Of a DNA stretch of 64,000 nt, positions 1 to 8,618 are shown piece by piece. The notes below the pieces were generated by a model. It ran no database searches, was not told the origin of the DNA, and was given only the letters and a program-made list of their open reading frames with translations. Within the stretch, counting starts at the first letter, position 1. Each line of letters opens with the position of its first letter. The position numbers and the translations under genes were made by a program. Origin of the DNA: Chitinophagaceae bacterium (lineage in GTDB: Bacteria > Bacteroidota > Bacteroidia > Chitinophagales > Chitinophagaceae); contig JANINS010000002.1 in NCBI GenBank assembly GCA_024508725.1, positions 29,211-93,210 on the forward strand, written 5' to 3'.

Positions 1-1329
1 TCTTTAGGCACCTTGTGTATTCGTCAAAGCTTTAGAACAACAGTAGAAGGAAATTATTTCTTTGGTGAAGGAAAAACAGCCGTATTTAATGGAGGAACGA
101 TCGGTTGTGGTGGAATAAGAGTTTATGGAAAAGATCATAAGATCATAAATAATTATTTCCACGGTTTAACGGGAGAAAAATGGGATGCAGCTATTACCAT
201 CACAAATGGTGATGTAACCAATTCAACAACCAGTACAACAGAACATAATCTTCCAGAGAATATCCTAGTTGCTTTCAATACGCTGGTGAATAATAAATCA
301 AACATCGAGATCGGGTTCGATAATAATGGCAACTATCCTAAACCTCCGGTTAATTGTGTGTTGGAGAATAATATTGTTGTAAACAATACAACACCAATTG
401 TAAAATCATACAGTGCGGCATCTTTAGCAGGTGTAAGTTTTTCAAACAATATCTTTTATCCAACAGGTACATCGTCAATTGGTATTTCTGCAACAAATGC
501 ACAGGTTATGAATGTTGATCCCAAACTTGTTCAATTACCATGTACCGACCAGGGTTCAGCATGTACTGCAACAAAGGCTTACGAAGTGATGCGACTTCAA
601 GGTTCCAGTCCTGCAATCAATACAGCAACAGGCACCTATAATTATGTTACGCAGGATTTTGAAAAGAAAACAAGAGTTGGCATTAAGGATATTGGTGCTC
701 ACGAATACACTGGCAACAGCACTGTTGCATTAAGTGCTTTGAATGAAAATCATGTAGGACCTTATGCCGCTGATCTTTCTTACAGTTATTATTATACTGC
801 CTTGCCGGTGAAACTGCTTGATTTCACCGCTAAGTATAAAGAGAACAGCGTGGTTTTAAATTGGCGTGTTACTGACGAAGTAGATTTTGCTGCATACGAA
901 GTTGAGTGGAGCACCAATGCAAGAGATTATCAGCGTATTGCAATTGTTGCCGGCATTCATGCAACAAACTATCAAGCTGTTCACGACAAGCCCGCTGCCG
1001 GTCTGAATTTCTATCGCCTGAAGATGATCGATAAGAATGGAAAATTCGCTTATTCCGCAGTAAAGCAGATTGATGTTTCTTCGGTCTTTTCTTTCAGCGT
1101 TTATCCTAATCCTGCCAACAATTTTATTACGGTAAATTTTGATAAACCTGTCTTTCTTGCAGAGATCAGGCTCATCAATGCAACAGGATCTGTTGTTAAG
1201 AAAATTCAGAATATTACGGGAGCATCATTGCAAATACCTGTATTAGGTTTCTCTTCCGGATTATACACGATACAGATATTTCAATCGTCAGCAAATATTA
1301 TCTCTCATAAAATTCAAATCATAAATTAA
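1..1329 (+). CDS. PL6-family polysaccharide lyase (alginate lyase / chondroitinase B-like), 5' truncated, with T9SS sorting domain
   Basis: The reading frame is open from base 1, so this is the C-terminal part of a longer gene; the TTG at 13 is not a credible start. The N-terminal 220 residues look like right-handed beta-helix rungs of polysaccharide lyase family 6. CIRQSFR near residue 7 aligns with the LRHGND strand of the complete PL6 protein at 4823, which places the family's catalytic Arg at residue 8. The catalytic Lys strand would lie upstream of the window. Residues about 265-350 form an Fn3-like domain common in secreted Bacteroidota proteins (VVLNWRVTDEVDFAAYEVEW). The last 80 residues (FSVYPNPANNF to the end) are a type A T9SS sorting domain, so the enzyme should be secreted or surface-attached. 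Family-level substrates are alginate or chondroitin; the neighbours favour alginate. Confidence 0.82.
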   Translation, partial: SLGTLCIRQSFRTTVEGNYFFGEGKTAVFNGGTIGCGGIRVYGKDHKIINNYFHGLTGEKWDAAITITNGDVTNSTTSTTEHNLPENILVAFNTLVNNKSNIEIGFDNNGNYPKPPVNCVLENNIVVNNTTPIVKSYSAASLAGVSFSNNIFYPTGTSSIGISATNAQVMNVDPKLVQLPCTDQGSACTATKAYEVMRLQGSSPAINTATGTYNYVTQDFEKKTRVGIKDIGAHEYTGNSTVALSALNENHVGPYAADLSYSYYYTALPVKLLDFTAKYKENSVVLNWRVTDEVDFAAYEVEWSTNARDYQRIAIVAGIHATNYQAVHDKPAAGLNFYRLKMIDKNGKFAYSAVKQIDVSSVFSFSVYPNPANNFITVNFDKPVFLAEIRLINATGSVVKKIQNITGASLQIPVLGFSSGLYTIQIFQSSANIISHKIQIIN

Positions 1330-1334
1330 TTACC

Positions 1335-2216
1335 ATGAAAAACCTGCTCTTATTGTTTGTCATCTTTCTGGGCCTGCAGGTCCAGGCTCAGGAAGATACT
1401 ACGTACAAACCTGTAGAAACACCTGAAGGTTTTACCCGCCAGATCGATGTAGTGTATGCCAAGGTAAAAGATTGGGAAGGCAGAATGGATATCTACATGC
1501 CACCAAAAAAAGAGAAACCTACTCCTGTTGTGATCAACATTCATGGTGGTGGATGGAACAAAGGCGTTAAAGAATCTCAAACCGGATTCAACACATTTTT
1601 CAAAATGAATTATGCTGTTGCGAATGTTGAGTATCGTCTTAGCGGACAGGCAACTGCTCCGGCTGCAGTAGAAGATGTTCGTTGTGCATTGATCTATCTT
1701 ATCAGGAATGCAAAAGAATTGAACATCGATACAAGCAAGATCGTAGTCATGGGTGGCAGTGCAGGTGGACATCTTGCGTTAATGGCCGGACTGCTTGGCA
1801 ACGATCATCGTTTCGATGGTAATTGTAAACCCGAAGTAAATGTTCGTGTAGCAGCGATCGTAGATAAATATGGAATTGCCGATGTAAGCTGGTGGAACAA
1901 GGGTCCATACAAAACAAGTAGAAGTGCTGCGCAATGGCTCGGCGATAAAGCCAACGATGATAAATTCGCTCAATCTGTTTCTCCTATTTATTATGTAAAC
2001 AAAAATTCGCCTCCGGTTTTCATTGTTCATGGTGATGCAGATCCAATAGTTCCTTACGAACATTCTGTTGCATTAAAGGAGAAGCTTGACAAGTTTGGTG
2101 TAAAAAATACCATGATAACAGTTCCTGGAGGTCAGCATGGAAAATTTCCGAAAGAAAAAAATTCAGAGATCAATAAAGCCATTGCAGACTGGTTAAAAGA
2201 CCTTGGAATTATTTGA
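1335..2216 (+). CDS. Secreted alpha/beta-hydrolase (esterase/lipase, BD-FAE-like)
   Basis: A 293-residue protein with a signal peptide (KNLLLLFVIFLGLQVQAQ). The fold is an alpha/beta hydrolase of the hormone-sensitive-lipase/feruloyl-esterase kind. The oxyanion-hole motif is HGGGWNKG, the nucleophile elbow is GGSAGGH, the acid is probably the Asp in HGDADPIVP, and the His is in PGGQHG. It starts 5 nt after the upstream lyase and is almost certainly co-transcribed with it. In a polysaccharide locus such an esterase would remove acetyl or aryl ester decorations; O-acetyl groups on alginate are a reasonable but unproven substrate. The ATG at 1335 is chosen because the signal peptide begins there. 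Confidence 0.85.
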   Translation: MKNLLLLFVIFLGLQVQAQEDTTYKPVETPEGFTRQIDVVYAKVKDWEGRMDIYMPPKKEKPTPVVINIHGGGWNKGVKESQTGFNTFFKMNYAVANVEYRLSGQATAPAAVEDVRCALIYLIRNAKELNIDTSKIVVMGGSAGGHLALMAGLLGNDHRFDGNCKPEVNVRVAAIVDKYGIADVSWWNKGPYKTSRSAAQWLGDKANDDKFAQSVSPIYYVNKNSPPVFIVHGDADPIVPYEHSVALKEKLDKFGVKNTMITVPGGQHGKFPKEKNSEINKAIADWLKDLGII

Positions 2217-2275
2217 TGAATAAAGACGTACGATATTGTTTAGGTAACCGGCTACAGTTTTTCATAGCATCGAAC

Positions 2276-2303
2276 GTTGCGTCGCACTCTTGTACTTTCA
2301 GTT
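2276..2303 (+). repeat. Dispersed intergenic repeat, divergent copy
   Basis: GTTGCGTCGCACTCTTGTAC with a TTTCAGTT tail lies in the spacer before the MFS gene. It is related to the copies at 4687, 38213 and 50904, and a complementary one at 40675-40694 (GTACAAGTGTGCGCCGCAAC). Confidence 0.55.
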
Positions 2304-2384
2304 CATTGGGCAGCACAAACGTTCAGCATTCATTTAGCCTGGCTAATTATAACATATCATCTCTCAAACCCTAATTGTTAGTCG

Positions 2385-3872
2385 ATGAAGATCAAAGGAC
2401 TTAGGTGGATTGTTTTATTTCTGGTGGTGCTCATCACTATTATCAATTATTTAGATAGAGGCACACTCACTTATATGTGGATGGCCAATACTAAGCATCA
2501 GTACACCATAACCGAAGCCATTCAGCAGGAGCATCAGCTTCCTTTTGCAATGTTCAATAAAGCTGATAGTACCTATACTTTGTACGAGAAAGATCAATCG
2601 AAGTTCACTGTAAAAAGCAATGAGATCAAATTACTCAGCACTGATCAATTAGAGTACACCAAACGTGGTGGTATCGCTATTGAATTAGGTTTGGTAGATG
2701 GCAATGCATCTCCTGCAGAACTGGCAACACAGTCTAAAAAAATATTGTCGTACATCACGATGTTTTTTATGATTGCTTATGGAATCAGCCAGTTAGTATC
2801 AGGTAAAATCTATGATCGTATCGGTACAAGAAAAGGTTTTGTAATGTCGGTGATCATCTGGGGAATCGCTGATATGTGTACTTCGTTTGCACGAGGCGTT
2901 GCTTCTCTCAGCTTTTTCCGTGTATTGTTGGGCTTGGGCGAAGCAGGTCCATGGCCTGGAGCGGTAAAATCAAATGCCGAATGGTTTCCTGCAAGGCAAA
3001 GAGCACTTGCACAAGGTTTGTTTGGTGCCGGTGGATCAATTGGATCTATACTGGCTCCCATCATCATATCAATGTTGTATATCTCTTATGGATGGAAAAC
3101 AACATTTCTTATCGTAGGTTCATTAGGATTGGTGTGGATCATTCCATGGCTCATCATCAATAAAGCAACACCAAAAGAACATCCATGGATCACTGATAAA
3201 GAAAAAGAACTCATTCTCGCTGGCCAGCATAAACAACAAGCAGGAACAACAGAAAGAGGATTAAGCTGGGGAGAACTGCTTTCCAATAAAAAAAGTTATG
3301 CGGTAATTCTCGGTCGTTTTTTCCTGGATCCTATCTGGTGGATGTTTGTTACCTGGCTCCCCATTTATTTAAGCGAAGTGTTTAAACTAGACATTAAGCA
3401 AGTGGCATTCTCTGCATGGGTTCCCTATGTTGGTGCTGCGATAGGAGCCATCATTGGTGGATGGTTTTCAGGTTTCCTGATGAAGAAAGGAAGATCGGTG
3501 AATGCCGCAAGAAAAACAGCGATCGTGGTAGGAGCATTGATAACATTACCTGCAATGATACTGGCTGCTTATGCCACCACTCCTACAATGGCTGTTATCA
3601 TCATGGCATTTATTCTTGGTGGATTCCAGTTTACCATCGTAAATATTCAAACACTTCCCGGAGATTTTCATTCGGGTAAAACAGTTGGCTCATTGGCAGG
3701 TTTGGGTGGAGCTTCAGCGGTACTAGGCGTGATCATAACAATGTTGCTGGTGCCTTATATCACCACAGGTGGTAATTGGGTATTATTTTTTGTAATGGGT
3801 GGTTTACTTATTCCGCTAAGTATTGCATCTGTATTCTTATTCTCCGGAAAAATCGAACACATCAAACAATAA
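2385..3872 (+). CDS. MFS transporter, hexuronate/anion:cation symporter-like
   Basis: A 495-residue major facilitator of the anion:cation symporter group (ExuT/hexuronate-like). After TM1 comes NYLDRGTLTY, matching the 'NYxDR' signature of this group, and GKIYDRIGTRKG is the loop 2-3 motif. GLGEAGPWPGAVKSNAEWFP is the characteristic TM4-5 segment seen in hexuronate and sugar-acid carriers. About 12 TM segments can be drawn. Unusually, TM1 and TM2 are separated by roughly 90 hydrophilic residues (about 33-120), which would lie in the periplasm. In this locus it probably imports unsaturated uronate monomers or short oligomers made by the lyases. It is followed 24 nt later by the SDR gene, so they probably share a transcript. 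Confidence 0.85.
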   Translation: MKIKGLRWIVLFLVVLITIINYLDRGTLTYMWMANTKHQYTITEAIQQEHQLPFAMFNKADSTYTLYEKDQSKFTVKSNEIKLLSTDQLEYTKRGGIAIELGLVDGNASPAELATQSKKILSYITMFFMIAYGISQLVSGKIYDRIGTRKGFVMSVIIWGIADMCTSFARGVASLSFFRVLLGLGEAGPWPGAVKSNAEWFPARQRALAQGLFGAGGSIGSILAPIIISMLYISYGWKTTFLIVGSLGLVWIIPWLIINKATPKEHPWITDKEKELILAGQHKQQAGTTERGLSWGELLSNKKSYAVILGRFFLDPIWWMFVTWLPIYLSEVFKLDIKQVAFSAWVPYVGAAIGAIIGGWFSGFLMKKGRSVNAARKTAIVVGALITLPAMILAAYATTPTMAVIIMAFILGGFQFTIVNIQTLPGDFHSGKTVGSLAGLGGASAVLGVIITMLLVPYITTGGNWVLFFVMGGLLIPLSIASVFLFSGKIEHIKQ

Positions 3873-3896
3873 TTAAAACTCTAAATACAAAACTAT

Positions 3897-4649
3897 ATGC
3901 GTTTAAAAGGAAAAGTTGCGATCGTTACAGGTGGTGGAAGAGATATCGGCAGATCTGTGTCTGTAAAACTTGCGAAAGAAGGTGCTAAGGTGGTAGTAAA
4001 TTATAAAAATGGTGAGGAAGAAGCGAATGCAACATTGCAGTCGATCAAAGCAGTAGGTGGTGAGGCGATCATCGTAAAAGGTGATGTTACGAATGCTGCT
4101 GATGTTACGAATATTGTAAACGAAGCAAAGAAAGCTTTTGGTGAGCAGGTGCATATCCTTGTGAATGTTGCCGGTGGATTGGTGGCAAGGAAAACATTGC
4201 AGGAAATGGATGAAGAATTCTTCGATTTCGTAATGAACCTGAATTTGAAATCTGTATTTCTCCTGGCAAAAGCGGTAACGCCGCTAATGCAAAACGGCGC
4301 TTCCATTATTAATTTCTCGTCTATCGCAGGTCGTGATGGTGGCGGACCAGGTGCAAGTGCTTATGCAACTTCCAAAGGTGCTGTGATGACGTTTACCCGT
4401 TCTTTAGCAAAAGAACTCGGGCCCAAAGGTATTCGTGTAAATTCGGTTGCACCGGGAATGATCGCAACAAGTTTTCACGATACATTCAGCAAGCCCGAAG
4501 TAAGAGCGAATGTTGCCAATGCAACACCGCTAAAAAGAGAAGGTAAAGCTGATGAGGTGGCTGATCTTGTTGCTTACCTGGCTTCTGATGAATCAAGTTT
4601 TATCAATGGAGCCAACATTGATATTAACGGTGGTTTATTCTTTTCATAA
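3897..4649 (+). CDS. SDR-family NAD(P)-dependent oxidoreductase (probable DEH/uronate reductase)
   Basis: A 250-residue classical short-chain dehydrogenase, usual length for the FabG/KduD-like group. The cofactor motif near the N-terminus is TGGGRDIG, the structural motif is NVAG, and the catalytic residues are Ser in NFSSIAG and Tyr/Lys in YATSKG. The end has the classical NGANIDINGG motif. FabG (3-oxoacyl-ACP reductase) would be the generic name. Its position right after a hexuronate-type importer and between PL6 lyases suggests it reduces 4-deoxy-L-erythro-5-hexoseulose uronate (DEH) to 2-keto-3-deoxygluconate, as SDR reductases do in other alginate-degrading bacteria. That substrate is inferred from context only. 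Confidence 0.85.
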   Translation: MRLKGKVAIVTGGGRDIGRSVSVKLAKEGAKVVVNYKNGEEEANATLQSIKAVGGEAIIVKGDVTNAADVTNIVNEAKKAFGEQVHILVNVAGGLVARKTLQEMDEEFFDFVMNLNLKSVFLLAKAVTPLMQNGASIINFSSIAGRDGGGPGASAYATSKGAVMTFTRSLAKELGPKGIRVNSVAPGMIATSFHDTFSKPEVRANVANATPLKREGKADEVADLVAYLASDESSFINGANIDINGGLFFS

Positions 4650-4686
4650 ATTATATTGACCGGCTGCATGGCTATTGTCGGCTTCC

Positions 4687-4714
4687 GTTGTGTCACTCAC
4701 TTGTACGTTCTGAA
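4687..4714 (+). repeat. Dispersed intergenic 28-bp repeat
   Basis: GTTGTGTCACTCACTTGTAC plus GTTCTGAA, in the spacer between the SDR and PL6 genes. It differs at one base from the reverse complement of 50904-50931. Confidence 0.8.
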
Positions 4715-4822
4715 ACATTGCTCAGCAAACCATCTGCAGTACAAGAGTCACGCTGAAGACGTGATAAATGCGACGCAAGTAAAGCTGAAAGCAGTTATGC
4801 AGCTGGTCTCAACAAATTGATC

Positions 4823-6262
4823 ATGCGACTCACTTTGTTTTTTATTTGTTGTTTAGGTTTCTATGCTACACAGGCAAAAGATATTATTGCTACTTCTGTT
4901 GCTGAAGCCAACAAGCTTTGTTCAGAGGCTTTGGCCGGTGATAAAGTGATCATGAAAACCGGAATTTATAAAGATGCTGTGATCAACTTTCAAAATAATA
5001 ATGGAACAAAGGATCATCCGGTAATATTTATTGCCGAAATGCCTGGAAAAGTTTCCTTTGAGGGTAATTCAACATTAACTATATCCGGCGCCAATATTAT
5101 TGTTGAAGGTTTTCTCTGGCAGAATGGTGGTAAGGACCTGGGTACAAAGTCTGTTATCGAAATCAAGGCTTCATATTCTGTTTTACGTGATTGTGCGATC
5201 ATCGATTATAACAACACGGATTTTACTATCGATAACAAATGGGTGAGCCTGTATGGTGAATACAATACAGTAGATCGGTGTTTGCTTAAGAACAAACGCA
5301 ATCTTGGTGCAACACTTACAGTGTGGTTAAAAAATGGCGTGGCTGCTCATCATACGATCAGTGATAATTATTTCCTGAACCGTATCAATGGACCAAATGC
5401 AGATAATGGTTTAGAGAGTATTCGTATCGGCGACAGTAAAACATCTTTCACGAATGCTCATTGCGTAGTTGCATTTAATCGTTTTGAAAACTGTGATGGT
5501 GAGATAGAGATCATCTCTAACAAATCTTGTCACAATTCTTATTTCCACAATACTTTCTACAACAACGATGGCGGATTAACCTTGCGTCATGGAAATGATT
5601 GTTGGGTTGATGGTAATGTGTTTGATGGAGGAGAGAAGATAAAAAGCTATGGTGTAAGGATCATAGGAGAAGGTCACCTCGTTACAAATAACTACTTCTA
5701 TAATTTAAAAGGATCTCAGCGAAAAGGTTCATCAGAGCAATTCAGGGCTCCGCTTACGATTGTTAATGGATTGGAGAATACTCCGCTTAATGGGTATTTC
5801 CAGGTGAGAAGAGCTGTGGTGGCACAAAATGTATTTGCAAATAATGTAACACCAAATATTCGCTTGGGTGCAAGAAGTAAAAGAGAAGGAATGACGATTC
5901 CACCTGATACCGTATCGATCATTAGCAATATTATGTTAGATGAAAATTGCACTGGCAGCGAAGTGTATGAAGAATTATCAGAAGCTTCGAATGTGTCTGT
6001 AACAGGCAATATTGTTTTAGGGAAATGTTTGTCGGCTCCTAAGAATGGTTTTGAAAAATATCCTTCAGGTAAAAGAGATGCATTTGATCATATAAAAGAT
6101 CATAAAGGAAATGTGATCGAATCGGTAGAGATAAGGCAGGAGATAGATAAGAACATGAATGCCGGCGCTGATTGGGTTGATCCATCTATTCAATCAAAGA
6201 TTGGCAAGCGTAGATATAGTTTTCTTTCGGCAAAAGAAGTTGGTCCATCATGGTTAAGATAA
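4823..6262 (+). CDS. PL6-family polysaccharide lyase (alginate lyase / chondroitinase B-like)
   Basis: About 479 residues, complete. The ATG at 4823 is preferred over the in-frame TTG at 4817 because the signal peptide (MRLTLFFICCLGFYATQAKD) starts there. The body is a right-handed parallel beta-helix. Family-defining strands are visible: GEIEIISNKSCHN carries the Lys expected to neutralise the substrate carboxylate, and LTLRHGNDCWVDGN carries the catalytic Arg. GVRIIGEGHLVTNNYF follows, as in chondroitinase B and PL6 alginate lyases. There is no C-terminal T9SS domain, unlike the lyase at the start of the window, so this one probably stays in the periplasm and acts on smaller fragments. It overlaps the next gene by 13 nt. 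Confidence 0.88.
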   Translation: MRLTLFFICCLGFYATQAKDIIATSVAEANKLCSEALAGDKVIMKTGIYKDAVINFQNNNGTKDHPVIFIAEMPGKVSFEGNSTLTISGANIIVEGFLWQNGGKDLGTKSVIEIKASYSVLRDCAIIDYNNTDFTIDNKWVSLYGEYNTVDRCLLKNKRNLGATLTVWLKNGVAAHHTISDNYFLNRINGPNADNGLESIRIGDSKTSFTNAHCVVAFNRFENCDGEIEIISNKSCHNSYFHNTFYNNDGGLTLRHGNDCWVDGNVFDGGEKIKSYGVRIIGEGHLVTNNYFYNLKGSQRKGSSEQFRAPLTIVNGLENTPLNGYFQVRRAVVAQNVFANNVTPNIRLGARSKREGMTIPPDTVSIISNIMLDENCTGSEVYEELSEASNVSVTGNIVLGKCLSAPKNGFEKYPSGKRDAFDHIKDHKGNVIESVEIRQEIDKNMNAGADWVDPSIQSKIGKRRYSFLSAKEVGPSWLR

Positions 6263-7734
6263 AAACCTGCATATTATATTTCCTGCTTGTGATGGGTTTA
6301 CAAGGATTCGCACAAAACATTTATGTGAATTCTGCTTCGCAATTGCAGACTGCTTTAAATAATGCACAACCCGGAAATGTAATCATTATACAAGATGGTT
6401 ATTATGAACGCCCAGGTGGTTTTTATGCAAATGCGGGTATTGATGGTACGATTGCAAATCCAATTACGGTTATCGGTAGCAGAAATGTAGTACTCAGCAC
6501 GAACAATCTTTCTTCGGGCTATGCTTTCTCATTAAAAGGAAACAAATATTGGATCATCAAAGGCTTTACTGTTACGAATAGCAAGAATGGAGTGGTGCTA
6601 GATAACTGTAAATACATAACAGTCGATAGTATCCAGGCAAAAAAGTTAGGTCAGGATGGTGTGCACCTCAGAACACACACGAGCTACTCTGTTGTAAAAA
6701 ATTGCTATATCGACTCAACCGGTTTGAATGATTATCGTTACGGTGAAGGAATTTATATCGGCTCAGCTTATAGTAACTGGTGCACATATACAAATTGCGA
6801 TCCTGATACTTCGAACTATAACCAGATACTGAATAACAGTTTCGGAAATTTTATCACGGCTGAAAATATAGACATCAAAGAAGGAACAAAGGGTGGATTG
6901 ATCAAAGGCAATCAGTTTAATGGAACGGGTTTGCAGGGAATGAATGGAGGTGATTCATGGATCGATGTGAAAGGCAACAATTATATTATCGAAGACAATA
7001 TTGGTAATAATTCCATCCTTGATGGATTTCAAACGCATATTCAGCAACCTGGTGGATATGGTAACTATAATATTTTTAGAAACAACACACTCAATGTGAA
7101 CGGTCCGGGTTATGGCATTAAGGTACAAACGAGTAATGCTAATGGAACAGCATATAATAATTCAGTTTGCAACAATAACACGGTATATGGTAGTGCATCA
7201 GGTTTAACGAATGTTAGTGTTTTGAATTGTACTCCTGTGCTTCCTGTTCAGATCATTCAATGGACGGCCGAAAGAAAAGATCAATCAGTAGTTTTTACAT
7301 GGCAGATTTCTGAGCTGAGCGATGTTGTGATCTTTGAGATAGAAGGTTCAGCCAACAGGGATTTCATACAGTTGGTTACAGAACAACCTTCAGGAAATAT
7401 TTACAGCAGGAGAATAAATGCAGTAGATCCATCTTATAAATTCTTTCGATTATTAGTGAAATTAAGATCTGGAGAAAAAATATATTCTAATATCATACAG
7501 ATTTCAAATGAGGAATCTTTCAATATCTACATCCAGGATAGAATGATCATAGTCTCTTCCATACACCCAAATGCAATCCTGAAAATATTCAATGATGCAG
7601 GCCAACTCCTGGCAACTTACAAAGTCAATTCAGGAACAAATAAGTTTGATCTACCCACTGATATGAGGAATTGTGTTGCACAGGTTATTAGTGCTGCCGG
7701 AGTTTTTACAAAGAGATTACAGCCTGTTAGGTAG
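6250..7734 (+). CDS. Secreted right-handed beta-helix protein with Fn3-like and degenerate T9SS C-terminal domain
   Basis: A 494-residue protein with a signal peptide (MVKIKTCILYFLLVMGLQGFAQ). Residues about 25-320 are parallel beta-helix rungs rich in Asn and Gly, of the pectate-lyase-like superfamily, but I do not see the PL6 Lys/Arg strands, so the exact family is uncertain. After an Fn3-like stretch (VVFTWQISELSDVVIFEIEG) the end looks like a type A sorting domain (ILKIFNDAGQLLATYKV, final KRLQPVR), though the usual YPNP box is missing. The 13-nt overlap with the upstream PL6 gene implies translational coupling and a shared role in polysaccharide attack or binding. Confidence 0.75.
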   Translation: MVKIKTCILYFLLVMGLQGFAQNIYVNSASQLQTALNNAQPGNVIIIQDGYYERPGGFYANAGIDGTIANPITVIGSRNVVLSTNNLSSGYAFSLKGNKYWIIKGFTVTNSKNGVVLDNCKYITVDSIQAKKLGQDGVHLRTHTSYSVVKNCYIDSTGLNDYRYGEGIYIGSAYSNWCTYTNCDPDTSNYNQILNNSFGNFITAENIDIKEGTKGGLIKGNQFNGTGLQGMNGGDSWIDVKGNNYIIEDNIGNNSILDGFQTHIQQPGGYGNYNIFRNNTLNVNGPGYGIKVQTSNANGTAYNNSVCNNNTVYGSASGLTNVSVLNCTPVLPVQIIQWTAERKDQSVVFTWQISELSDVVIFEIEGSANRDFIQLVTEQPSGNIYSRRINAVDPSYKFFRLLVKLRSGEKIYSNIIQISNEESFNIYIQDRMIIVSSIHPNAILKIFNDAGQLLATYKVNSGTNKFDLPTDMRNCVAQVISAAGVFTKRLQPVR

Positions 7735-7820
7735 CAATATTTAGTGTTCGGTATCAATAAATGAATTGTATTCGAATCAGTAGGCTCAGGTTCATCTCGA
7801 CTGAAATGAAAAGTTGATCC

Positions 7821-8543
7821 TTAATTCTTTTTACCCGATTGAATTTCTTGTAATTCTTTCTCCAGTGAATCTGCAAGTTCCATGGAGGTATTGGTGTTCA
7901 TTTTGCGTAGTTCCTGAATAATATTCGATTGGGAGATGGGATCATTCTGTTTATCAGGAAAATCGGGTACTTCTTTTTTTATAGTTATCGAAGAACTGTT
8001 AAACAGGTCTATAACCCAGTCGTTGACACAGCAGTCGATTACAAGATGTATTCTGTCTGTATTGCTTTTATTATGCAGCCTGTGCATCATTGCAAGATTC
8101 AGGTACCAGCATTCACCTTCACCCATACACATTCTTTCTTCTTCAAGGTAAAATTCAACTAACTCATTCGTGAAAATGGGAATATGCAATCTTACTTCTC
8201 CTTGTTCATAATAAAGATCTTTATCACTGTGGGCATGAACTTCTGCACCGCTTTTAAGATTTAAAAGCCTTACAGTCAGTTTAGGGCATTGTAGCTGATC
8301 GAGAATTTCTTTGATGTACGGCACTTCATTCATCCAATGTGTATCTTCAAAATGATTGTTTGCATCAAGTGCGAGGATGTTGTTTGCATCACCATTTACA
8401 GAACGAAGCGGTAGTGCAGACCAATCACCTTTATACTCAAGTGTATTATAATGCAATGACCATTTTTTTGAGAGCAGCAAATTTGTTTCCTGTTGCAACT
8501 TCTGCACGTCAAATAAAAATGGGAGTTGTAAGTATTTGATCAT
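7821..8543 (-). CDS. Aspartyl/asparaginyl beta-hydroxylase-family Fe(II)/2-oxoglutarate dioxygenase
   Basis: A 240-residue cytosolic protein. The double-stranded beta-helix core holds the iron ligands HSD (H105 and D107) and a distal His in MMHRLHNKS (H157). An Arg about seven residues later (R164, DRIHLVIDC) should bind 2-oxoglutarate. This is the Asp_Arg_Hydrox (PF05118) pattern, a family that includes aspartyl/asparaginyl hydroxylases and free-amino-acid hydroxylases such as L-proline cis-4-hydroxylase, so the substrate cannot be read from sequence. It is transcribed away from the sulfotransferase operon with only 75 nt between the starts, suggesting a shared control region. Confidence 0.82.
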   Translation of the reverse strand: MIKYLQLPFLFDVQKLQQETNLLLSKKWSLHYNTLEYKGDWSALPLRSVNGDANNILALDANNHFEDTHWMNEVPYIKEILDQLQCPKLTVRLLNLKSGAEVHAHSDKDLYYEQGEVRLHIPIFTNELVEFYLEEERMCMGEGECWYLNLAMMHRLHNKSNTDRIHLVIDCCVNDWVIDLFNSSSITIKKEVPDFPDKQNDPISQSNIIQELRKMNTNTSMELADSLEKELQEIQSGKKN

Positions 8544-8618
8544 TTTGGGAATTGTAGAACAAGTTTACTTATAGTTAAGTAAATAAGATGCAGTTAATAC
8601 GTTTTTACTATCTTCCAT

